From the NCBI GenBank assembly GCA_964534905.1, contig CAZHPZ010000045.1, forward strand, positions 1-8,457: a stretch of DNA of 8,457 bases, read 5' to 3'. This document shows, in pieces, positions 1-5,040 of this stretch. The notes below the pieces were generated by a model. The model worked only from the letters and a program-made list of their open reading frames with translations. It was not told where the DNA came from and made no database searches. The position numbers and the translations under genes were made by a program. The stretch is from RGIG4608 sp964534905 (GTDB lineage: Bacteria; Bacillota; Clostridia; Oscillospirales; CAG-272). The first letter of the stretch is position 1. Each line of letters begins with the position of its first letter.

Positions 1-51
1 TCCCTCCGAGAGGGAGGTGGCAAAAATCTTTGATTTTTGACGGAAGGAGCC
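1..51 (+). repeat. Two-hairpin repeat, subfamily B, copy 1 (cut by window start)
   Basis: Seen: stem 1 is TCCCTC (1-6) pairing with GAGGGA (10-15), followed by TGGC. Stem 2 is AAAAATC (22-28) with GATTTTT (32-38), and the copy closes with GACGGAAGGAGCC. The same order (palindromic stem 1, tggc, a second stem of different sequence, gac, GGA-rich tail) occurs in the copy at 8253-8303, which ties subfamilies A and B together. The left edge probably lies before base 1. Confidence 0.7.
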
Positions 52-91
52 TGCGGTTACTTTGAGTTTGGGTGAATTTTGTTGTCGCGCA

Positions 92-137
92 CTCTCCTTC
101 AGTCACCTGCGGTGACAGCTCCCTCCCGGAGGGAGCC
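92..137 (-). repeat. Two-hairpin repeat, subfamily B, copy 2
   Basis: Read on the minus strand it begins GGCTCCCTCC-G-GGAGGGAGC (stem 1), then a second stem GTCACC/GGTGAC (102-107 with 111-116), then TGAAGGAG. It faces copy 1 (1-51) as an inverted pair with about 40 bases between them, the same arrangement as the pair at 3152-3345. The second stem plus tail recurs at 3434-3476. Confidence 0.7.
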
Positions 138-161
138 TTGCTCTGCGAGCTGTCATTTGCT

Positions 162-190
162 AATCGTCGGGAGTAAGCCCGCCCTGCAAG
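162..190 (+). repeat. Repeat motif C, copy 1
   Basis: A roughly 29-base motif of the form aatcg[gt]cgggagt(c)aagcccgccct, able to fold GGCGGG-type against CCCGCC-type arms. Related copies are at 3386-3406 (minus) and 8330-8359 (plus). In all three places it lies 25-45 bases to the right of an A or B repeat, so the motifs may belong to a compound unit. From 191 to 362 I see only AT-rich sequence with no gene or structured element. Confidence 0.55.
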
Positions 191-362
191 GATTGGACGA
201 CTATCTATTTACCACCCACTTCAAGAGGATAAAACACACTCCGAAAATTCCTACATATAATATAATCAAACAAAAGCCCACTCCTTTGCATACACCGATT
301 TAAGAAAAATTAACAAAAATACTGGCTGAAAAATGTTATAAAAAAGACAAAAACCGCCACAA

Positions 363-393
363 TTAACACATTGTTAACATTTGCTATGCAAAT
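363..393. promoter_or_regulatory. Two adjacent perfect palindromes (candidate operators)
   Basis: TTAACA-cat-TGTTAA (363-377) and ATTTGC-tat-GCAAAT (379-393) are both perfect 6-3-6 inverted repeats. Their centres are 16 bases apart, and they end just before the candidate -35 box at 396. The position fits regulator binding sites (activator or repressor) controlling the gene at 460. No regulator is identified and the two sequences differ from each other. Confidence 0.4.
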
Positions 394-395
394 TG

Positions 396-426
396 TTCAC
401 ACATTTTTCTATAAAAGTTGTATACT
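396..426 (+). promoter_or_regulatory. Candidate promoter for the 631-aa protein gene
   Basis: TTCACA at 396-401 matches 5 of 6 bases of the sigma-A -35 box. TATACT at 421-426 is a good -10 box. The 19-base spacer is longer than the usual 17. Transcription would start near 433, giving a leader of about 27 bases that contains the GGAGG site at 448-452. Confidence 0.4.
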
Positions 427-459
427 AAAGGAGCAATTCTTATTAATGGAGGTTTAAGA

Positions 460-2355
460 ATGTTTACTAAGAACATCAAAACTATCAGCATTCTCGCATT
501 GGTTGCTGTTATCGTATTGGTTGCTTCCGTTCTTATCGCTATTGGTAACGACTCTAATGTTACAGATGGTTTGAATGGTAAGCTCGAGGACACAGAAAAG
601 TCCTACGAACAGAAGATTGCGGAGCTGAACAAAATTATTGACGACCTTAAGGCTGGTCTTACAGACACAGAAACAGCTCTTAAGAAGCTTGAAGAAAACG
701 GCATTAAGCTTGACCAGTGGGGTCTTGCAACAGAAGCTGTAGCTGAAAAGCTTGAAAAGCTTGATGAAACATACAACAAGTTCATTGAGAGCTTTGAAAA
801 GTGGGATGAAAAACTTGAGATTTTTGTTACCGACGCTCATGATTACTTCGATGACGAAACAATCGATGGCTTCTATGAGTCCTATATGAACGCTTACATA
901 GCTATCCTCAGAGCAACATCCGTTGACGCTATGGATAAGGTTATCGCAGACTTCGACGCAGAGCTTAAGGCTACTAAGACTGTAATCGACGTACTTGAGG
1001 ATATGCTTACAGAGCTTGAAAAGGACGCTATCACAGGCGACGACCTTCAGGGTATCCTTGACGCTAAGGCATACTTTGAGGACATTAACGACGTTCTCTT
1101 CGGTGAGGGCGAAAAGGCTGCATTCGAAAAGAGAATCAACGACTTGCTCACAGCTTGTGACAAGGCTATCGTTGACGCATTCATCGCAAGCGTAAATGCA
1201 CTTCCTACAACAACTGAACTTACACTTTCCGACGAGCATGTTAATGCCGTTGAAAAGGTTGAGGCTGTTCTTGAATACATCGTTAATAACGAACTTGTTC
1301 AGGAAGAGAACGAAGAGTTCGAAACAGCAGTAGAGAAATTCTACAATGTTGCAGCTCGTTTGAACGTTCTTACTCAGATTGCTAACGATGCAGAGACAGT
1401 AAACGCTCTCATCAAGGCTGAGGCTGACACAACATTCGGTGCAGACATCAATTCTGCTAACACAATTAAGACTCTTAACGCTGCAGTTGCTAACTGGGAG
1501 AAGACATACTCCGTAATCACAGATTCCGAGGCTGAGGGCTACAATGAGTGGATCCACAACCTTGTTGATTATGATTCTCTTGCAGGCTACGTAAAGGCAT
1601 TTGAGACAGCTACTGCTGACCTCAGAGCTGCTGCAACAGAGTTCATCAACGCTGTAAACAGCTTTGGTAAGATCAATACAGAGTCTAAGGAAGCACTTGA
1701 CGCTATCATTGCTAAGTACACAGCAACAGTAGGTACAACAGGTCCCGAGACAGTTGACGCTATTCTTGGTATCACAAAGGCTGAAGAGAGCGTAGTTTCC
1801 GCTTGGAACAAGTACCTTGCTCTCAGAGCTTCTTACACATATCTTGTAAACTCTATCGAGACAGTTGAAAACTTCGTAAGAGAAATTTACACACTCGTTC
1901 CCGGCTCTACAGATAAGTATGAGCTTCATGCTGACCTTAAGACAGAAGAAGATTACTGGAACATCGACCTTCTCATCGCTAATATCCTTGGCACATATGA
2001 GCTTGATGAAACAGTATTCGACGCTACTCTTATCGCTCAGTACAAGATCGCAAGACTTGACTACATCATTAAGGACGCTAAGGCTAACGTAGATGCTGCA
2101 TATGCTGCTTCTACAAACGAGCACAAGGATGAGGCTAAGGCTGCTCTCTATCTTATGATCGAAAGCGCTGCAGGACTTGACTACAAGCTTGTTGCAATTG
2201 ATGTATCCTTTGATGTTGATAACAATGGTGCAAGAGTTGGTAAGCTTGACCACAAGTTCGAAATTGATGATTCCAAGAATGCTTCTGTAGTTGAAAGCCT
2301 TGAAATCTTCACAATCGAGTACTGCACAGAATTCTTTGCACAGTTTCACGCATAA
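460..2355 (+). CDS. Acidic helical protein with N-terminal membrane segment or signal anchor, unknown function, probably highly expressed
   Basis: I do not recognise a family. The start is set at ATG 460, because GGAGG at 448-452 sits 7 bases upstream; an in-frame ATG at 418 lies upstream of the predicted transcription start. The product is 631 aa: a short basic N-terminus (MFTKNIK), one hydrophobic stretch at residues 8-29, then a coiled-coil-like heptad region at about 38-75. The rest is a long, mostly alpha-helical, strongly acidic, Ala/Glu/Asp/Lys-rich body with only two cysteines. The hydrophobic stretch has no obvious signal-peptidase motif after it, so an N-anchored surface protein is as likely as a secreted one. 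The gene never uses TTA, CTA or TCA, so the complementary frame is open along its whole length; it prefers AAG, GAC, CTT/CTC and GCT. Such bias usually marks very high expression. It is monocistronic, with a promoter and terminator of its own. A structural surface or S-layer-like role is inference only. Confidence 0.85.
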   Translation: MFTKNIKTISILALVAVIVLVASVLIAIGNDSNVTDGLNGKLEDTEKSYEQKIAELNKIIDDLKAGLTDTETALKKLEENGIKLDQWGLATEAVAEKLEKLDETYNKFIESFEKWDEKLEIFVTDAHDYFDDETIDGFYESYMNAYIAILRATSVDAMDKVIADFDAELKATKTVIDVLEDMLTELEKDAITGDDLQGILDAKAYFEDINDVLFGEGEKAAFEKRINDLLTACDKAIVDAFIASVNALPTTTELTLSDEHVNAVEKVEAVLEYIVNNELVQEENEEFETAVEKFYNVAARLNVLTQIANDAETVNALIKAEADTTFGADINSANTIKTLNAAVANWEKTYSVITDSEAEGYNEWIHNLVDYDSLAGYVKAFETATADLRAAATEFINAVNSFGKINTESKEALDAIIAKYTATVGTTGPETVDAILGITKAEESVVSAWNKYLALRASYTYLVNSIETVENFVREIYTLVPGSTDKYELHADLKTEEDYWNIDLLIANILGTYELDETVFDATLIAQYKIARLDYIIKDAKANVDAAYAASTNEHKDEAKAALYLMIESAAGLDYKLVAIDVSFDVDNNGARVGKLDHKFEIDDSKNASVVESLEIFTIEYCTEFFAQFHA

Positions 2356-2390
2356 TTCTAAAAGTTATATAAACTAACTTAAAATTCATT

Positions 2391-2421
2391 AATAAGGGGA
2401 ACGCTTGCCGTTCCCCTTATT
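2391..2421 (+). terminator. Intrinsic terminator
   Basis: A perfect 13-bp stem (2391-2403 with 2409-2421) around loop CTTGC (2404-2408), with A/T-rich ends on both arms. It lies 36 bases after the stop codon of the 631-aa gene. The A-rich 5' and T-rich 3' arms could let it act in both directions. Confidence 0.85.
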
Positions 2422-2461
2422 TGCATAAAGCACTATTGATTCTCAAATTCGAATGTACAAT

Positions 2462-2558
2462 CAGCCTTCTCCGGCGCGTGGGGTTTCCAAGCGAATGCAT
2501 ATGAGCTTTGGGGCTCCGAGCAGGAGAAGGGTGACCGCGTAAGCGGTGGATGAGGTGT
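2462..2558 (+). repeat. Two-hairpin repeat, subfamily A, copy 1 (expanded stem-1 loop)
   Basis: CCTTCTCC (2465-2472) pairs with GGAGAAGG (2523-2530), but the loop holds 50 bases instead of the 4 seen in the other A copies. Stem 2 is ACCGC (2534-2538) with GCGGT (2543-2547). The tail GGATGAGGTGT ends at 2558, 4 bases before the start codon of the DUF559 gene. GAGGTG within the tail is a good anti-Shine-Dalgarno match, so the repeat appears to provide that gene's ribosome binding site. Confidence 0.8.
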
Positions 2559-2562
2559 CAAA

Positions 2563-3092
2563 ATGATCAATTATAACAAAAAACTTGTAGCGAATGCACG
2601 AACCTTGCGAAAAAATATGACACCGGAAGAAAAACATCTCTGGTATGATTTTTTAAAGCGACNNNNNNNNNNNNNNNNNNNNNNNNNNNNNNNNNNNNNN
2701 NNNNNNNNNNNNNNNNNNNNNNNNNNNNNNNNNNNNNNNNNNNNNNNNNNNNNNNNNNNNNNCGAAAAAATATGACACCGGAAGAAAAACATCTCTGGTA
2801 TGATTTTTTAAAGCGACTTCCGCTAAATGTGCGCCGTCAGCATAATATTGAAAACTATATCGTTGATTTTTATATAACAGAAAAGAAGATTGTTATCGAG
2901 ATAGACGGTAGACAACATTTAATGCACGAGCATAGAGAAGCGGATAAACAAAGAGAAGATGTTTTGTCGAAATGGGGGATTACTGTTTTGCGATATCCGA
3001 ATGATAGTATACGTGATAATTTTGTTGAAGTAACCGAGGACATATTGAAAAATCTTGAATTGGATCCGTTATCTTTAAAGCCGCTGAAATAA
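2563..3092 (+). CDS. DUF559 family endonuclease-like protein, split by assembly gap
   Basis: Vsr-like PD-(D/E)XK family protein (DUF559). As written, the reading frame is broken by 100 Ns. The 55 bases before the gap (2608-2662) are identical to the 55 after it (2763-2817). Collapsing them joins 2563-2607 to 2763-3092 and gives one uninterrupted 124-aa protein, a normal length for the family. Visible motifs in the joined protein are the N-terminal arm RKNMTPEEKHLWYDFLKR (16-33), then VDFY with D50, then EIDGRQH with E61, D63, Q66 and H67. These are the expected metal-binding core of the nuclease fold. Start ATG 2563 has GAGGTG at 2552-2557, 5 bases upstream, inside the tail of a two-hairpin repeat. 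Further A-type repeats follow at 3152-3202 and 3290-3345. Members are widespread small genes of unproven function, proposed to act in DNA cleavage or repair; nuclease activity here is inferred from family and motifs. Confidence 0.85.
2608..2817 (+). repeat. 55-bp direct duplication flanking the gap (assembly overlap)
   Basis: Bases 2608-2662 and 2763-2817 are identical over exactly 55 positions, ending and beginning at the gap edges. An overlap equal to a common assembler k-mer size (55) points to two contig ends sharing one k-mer that were scaffolded instead of merged. It is unlikely to be a biological tandem repeat, since merging restores the DUF559 frame. Confidence 0.9.
2663..2762. other. 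Assembly gap (100 N)
   Basis: Exactly 100 unknown bases, the usual placeholder for a gap of unknown length. The identical flanks suggest the true gap length is minus 55, meaning no sequence is missing. Confidence 0.97.
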
Positions 3093-3151
3093 CATTTATG
3101 TAATAGATTTTTCAAAATGTGAATTTTTTAAAGGCGAACACATTCAAACTG

Positions 3152-3202
3152 CAGCCTTCTCCAGCGGGAGAAGGGGGACTGCGTAAGCGGTGGATGAGGT
3201 GT
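3152..3202 (+). repeat. Two-hairpin repeat, subfamily A, copy 2
   Basis: Stem 1 is CCTTCTCC (3155-3162) with GGAGAAGG (3167-3174) around a 4-base loop. Stem 2 is ACTGC-gtaa-GCGGT, where a C-to-T change relative to copy 1 keeps pairing as a G-U wobble. The tail GGATGAGGTGT ends at 3202. It forms an inverted pair with copy 3 (3290-3345); the shared sequence extends outward to about 3146, so the pair resembles a miniature element with long terminal inverted repeats. Confidence 0.8.
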
Positions 3203-3289
3203 TACAGAACAAAAAATTACAAAAAAGTATATTTTAATTGTGAAATAAAAAGCCACTTTGCTTGCAATTATACTTTAGCTAAGCAACTT

Positions 3290-3345
3290 ACACCTCATCC
3301 GTCAACCTAACGGTTGCCACCTTCTCCCACTGGAGAAGGCTGCAG
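3290..3345 (-). repeat. Two-hairpin repeat, subfamily A, copy 3
   Basis: On the minus strand: CTGCAG, stem 1 CCTTCTCC/GGAGAAGG (ending at 3324 on the plus-strand scale), TGGC, then stem 2 CAACC-gtta-GGTTG, GAC and the tail GGATGAGGTGT. Stem 2 differs from copies 1, 2 and 4 at paired positions yet still pairs. The 87 bases between copies 2 and 3 are AT-rich and hold no credible gene. Confidence 0.8.
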
Positions 3346-3385
3346 TTTGTGCGAACATGGCAAGCAACCGTTTTTTAATGAAATC

Positions 3386-3406
3386 GGGGGGGCTCGACTC
3401 CCGCCG
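3386..3406 (-). repeat. Repeat motif C, copy 2
   Basis: The reverse complement reads cggcgggagtcgagcccccc, nearly the same as the copy at 8330-8359. It lies 41 bases beyond the A repeat at 3290-3345, in the opposite orientation to the other two C copies relative to the window. Confidence 0.55.
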
Positions 3407-3433
3407 CTTTCTGAAAGTCGACACGCAAAGCAA

Positions 3434-3476
3434 GGCTCCATTGTGTAAAGGGAACTGTCACCGCAGGTGACTGAAG
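3434..3476 (+). repeat. Two-hairpin repeat, subfamily B, copy 3 (degenerate stem 1)
   Basis: GGCTCC (3434-3439) and a decayed partner near 3450-3455 stand where stem 1 should be. Stem 2, GTCACC-gca-GGTGAC (3457-3471), is perfect and followed by TGAAG, identical over this part to the copy at 92-137. It looks like an old copy whose first hairpin is eroding. Confidence 0.6.
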
Positions 3477-3480
3477 CCCT

Positions 3481-3519
3481 ACAAATAAAAAAGTCCGAGA
3501 ATTTAACAATTCCGGGACT
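3481..3519 (-). terminator. Intrinsic terminator for the SLOG gene
   Basis: On the minus strand, AGTCC/GGACT (outer 5 bp) and an inner 5-bp arm enclose loop GTTA, with a 2x2 internal loop. The hairpin (3492-3519) is followed by a run of six T then ATTTGT (3491-3481). It lies about 90 bases past the stop of the minus-strand gene ending at 3612. Confidence 0.65.
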
Positions 3520-3536
3520 GAAGCTGTTCATTAATT

Positions 3537-3569
3537 ACCGTTCGGTTTTCCGAAACGGTTATTTTTTTT
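3537..3569 (+). terminator. Terminator-like hairpin with T tract
   Basis: ACCGTT-CGG (3537-3545) and CCG-A-AACGGT (3550-3559) pair with one bulged A around a TTTT loop, followed by eight T (3562-3569). The orientation is plus-strand, where the nearest upstream gene is DUF559, ending 445 bases earlier. It may protect the convergent SLOG gene from read-through. Confidence 0.55.
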
Positions 3570-3611
3570 ATATTCTGTTCGCCTGATTTATGTCTAAGAT
3601 CAGTTGCTTTT

Positions 3612-4085
3612 CTATACCACCCAAACGTTTATGACCTCAAGACCGCATTTTCTCGCGTAATTGACGGTGTAATATGTTCCGCCGGAAAGATGCGTCATAA
3701 AAGCAACGCAAACGTCGGAGCCGTCGACGAGCGCCCTGTTTCTTTCGTGCATAACGCTCGGAGAATAGCTCTCTTTAATATATGTGACGCTGTCCGCCTC
3801 TCGGAGCGTTATCTCATAGAGCTTTCTGTCCGCCGCATTATAGTGCTTATCCTGATCCTTGCAGGGGAGAATAAGATGAAGCTTGATCTGCGGATAGCTT
3901 TCTCTGAGCTTCAGCACGGTGAGGGCGGCGATGGTATCGAATCCTATCGCACCGCCTGCACGAAAATCCGTTACTCCCTCGTCCTCAATAAGATGAACGA
4001 GCATTGCTTTGAGTTTGTTTTCAATTTCCGCAGAATCTCTGAGGGACAGCTCTCTGTGACCTGTAAAACAACAAATTTTTGACAT
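3612..4085 (-). CDS. SLOG family protein (YpsA/DUF1273-like)
   Basis: 157-aa Rossmann-like nucleotide-binding protein of the SLOG superfamily, closest by motif to the YpsA/DUF1273 group. Seen: CCFTGHRE at residues 5-12, the glycine loop GGAIGFD at 44-50, and SGGT at 134-137 before a final strand; this is the usual order of phosphate-binding motifs in the family. Length is slightly short of the B. subtilis YpsA class but complete. Start ATG 4085 has GGAG at 4097-4094, 8 bases upstream, and a strong promoter at 4148-4120. It stands alone: the next minus-strand gene ends 342 bases upstream and has its own promoter. SLOG proteins are thought to sense or process nucleotide-derived ligands. YpsA is linked to cell division in Bacillus, but the ligand and role of this protein are unknown. 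Confidence 0.88.
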   Translation of the reverse strand: MSKICCFTGHRELSLRDSAEIENKLKAMLVHLIEDEGVTDFRAGGAIGFDTIAALTVLKLRESYPQIKLHLILPCKDQDKHYNAADRKLYEITLREADSVTYIKESYSPSVMHERNRALVDGSDVCVAFMTHLSGGTYYTVNYARKCGLEVINVWVV

Positions 4086-4119
4086 AAAATAGGCTCCAAT
4101 TCAATATATTTATAAGTTA

Positions 4120-4148
4120 ATCATAGCACACCGAACACAAAATGTCAA
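4120..4148 (-). promoter_or_regulatory. Sigma-A promoter for the SLOG gene
   Basis: On the minus strand, TTGACA (4148-4143) and TATGAT (4125-4120) are separated by 17 bases, with TGC directly before the -10 (extended -10). The predicted start is near 4113, leaving a leader of about 28 bases before ATG 4085. Confidence 0.8.
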
Positions 4149-4257
4149 CAGATATCCGAGAATAATTATTTTACGGAATATTAGAAAAGTCAAATAATGA
4201 TATTCTTTCTTTTTCGACAAAAATGTTTAAAAGTTTTCCCACTTTTCCGAGTCTTTC

Positions 4258-4340
4258 TGTGGAAAACTCTGTGGAAACTGTGGAAAACCTTTAAAAATGC
4301 CAACCCGATACGGTGCAAAAACGCACGTTCCTGTGGAAAA
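4258..4340 (+). promoter_or_regulatory. Cluster of DnaA-box-like 9-mers
   Basis: TGTGGAAAA occurs at 4258-4266, 4279-4287 and 4332-4340, and TGTGGAAAC at 4270-4278. The reverse complement TTTTCCACA fits the relaxed DnaA-box pattern TTWTNCACA; the fourth differs at its last base. All four point the same way, and boxes two and three abut. AT-rich DNA follows at 4356-4395. The region from 4149 to 4427 holds no gene. It could be a DnaA-binding locus or part of a replication origin; no dnaA, dnaN or rpmH is nearby, so an origin is not claimed. Confidence 0.45.
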
Positions 4341-4427
4341 CTTTTATTGCACTTTTCGGAGTTTGATTTTTCTATGTTTTTTTATTTCCCCGAAATTCGT
4401 AGCATAATCCAATTTATGAGCGTAAAA

Positions 4428-4895
4428 TTATTTTACACCGTCCCAAAGAAGCCCCTCGCGCTCTCTTATAGACTTGTATAGCCCTCTTGCCCGTTCGAGT
4501 CGGCGGTAGACTGTCCTTTCGTCGCAAAAATGCTCGGCTGCGTAAAGCCTAACTCGATAGCTTATGTCCGCTCCGCTGACTCTGTGCGATCCGTCCGCAA
4601 GATAGACGGCGGAGAATGCTCCGAGCGTTTCGTCCTCGCCGTAAAGCTCAAGCCGACGTATCAGCTCGTAAACCGCAAGCATATTGAGCCTGCTCTTGCG
4701 TGATGCGCAGAGTACTTCAATACGTGCATACATCTGTATCGGATTCAGCCGCTCACACCCGACGCAGAGACGTGCGTATCTGCGGAATATCCGCACGGTC
4801 TCCGTGCTTTTCTCTCGCGGCAGGGCATCACGTGACGCACATTCCGCCGCATATCCGTCCCCGCTTCTCTCTTTTAAGGTTTCCTTTTTCTTCAA
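4428..4895 (-). CDS. Hypothetical protein with C-terminal helix-turn-helix-like segment
   Basis: 155-aa protein I do not recognise. The start is TTG at 4895, chosen because AAAGGAGG (4910-4903) lies 7 bases upstream; a second in-frame TTG at 4928 falls inside the promoter and cannot be in the transcript. The N-terminus is short, polar and lysine-rich. Residues 31-100 look helical with four cysteines (C19 lies just before; C44, C47 and C63 within). Residues 110-143, containing CDERTVYRRLERARGLY, resemble the recognition-helix region of sigma-70 region 4 or phage ArpU-type regulators. A small DNA-binding protein is therefore plausible but unproven. It is transcribed divergently from the P-type ATPase (146 bases between start codons) from a perfect promoter. 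The sequence past its stop contains the DnaA-box-like cluster and no clear terminator. Confidence 0.7.
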   Translation of the reverse strand: MKKKETLKERSGDGYAAECASRDALPREKSTETVRIFRRYARLCVGCERLNPIQMYARIEVLCASRKSRLNMLAVYELIRRLELYGEDETLGAFSAVYLADGSHRVSGADISYRVRLYAAEHFCDERTVYRRLERARGLYKSIREREGLLWDGVK

Positions 4896-4916
4896 AGCTA
4901 TCCCTCCTTTATATTT

Positions 4917-4944
4917 ATTATAGAACAAATGTCTGAATTGTCAA
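4917..4944 (-). promoter_or_regulatory. Perfect-consensus sigma-A promoter
   Basis: TTGACA (4944-4939) and TATAAT (4922-4917) with a 16-base spacer on the minus strand. Transcription should begin near 4910, directly at the ribosome binding site, giving a leader of only about 15 bases to the TTG start at 4895. This fixes the start codon choice for that gene. Confidence 0.85.
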
Positions 4945-5040
4945 GTCCGATTTTGAAATTCATATTATAAAATACGCGCAGGGGATATTTTTATTTTCGC
5001 TCGCATAGAATTGAAAGAAATAAAGGCTTCGGAGGGTAAA

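Noticed and set aside
79..303. Small plus-strand open frame of 74 codons near the window start
   Set aside because: It runs through the B2 and C1 repeats, has no ribosome binding site, and its composition follows the repeats.
454..2349. 631-aa open frame on the minus strand
   Set aside because: It lies in exact codon register with the plus-strand gene and exists because that gene lacks TTA, CTA and TCA. Its product is Cys/Ser/Val-rich nonsense, and no ribosome binding site is evident.
2608..2817. Biological tandem duplication inside the DUF559 gene
   Set aside because: The copies are exactly 55 bp, abut the Ns on both sides, and merging them restores the frame; an assembly overlap explains all of this better.
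3119..3531. Short open frames on both strands between the DUF559 and SLOG genes
   Set aside because: They are translations of A, B and C repeats (typical peptides such as LQPSPVGEGG), without start signals.
4258..4340. Calling this region oriC
   Set aside because: Only four relaxed boxes and no origin-linked genes; reported as a DnaA-box-like cluster only.
4422..4436. Palindrome GTAAAAT-T-ATTTTAC over the stop codon of the helix-turn-helix gene as a terminator
   Set aside because: A one-base centre, all A/T-rich, cannot form a stable hairpin, and no T tract follows.
4938..4971. Plus-strand promoter for the ATPase
   Set aside because: TTGTCA (4938) with TATTAT (4963) needs a 19-base spacer, and TTGAAA (4953) has no -10 at the right distance; too weak to list.
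5011..5040. Upstream TTG start for the ATPase (10 extra residues)
   Set aside because: No Shine-Dalgarno precedes 5011, whereas GGAGG stands 5 bases before ATG 5041.
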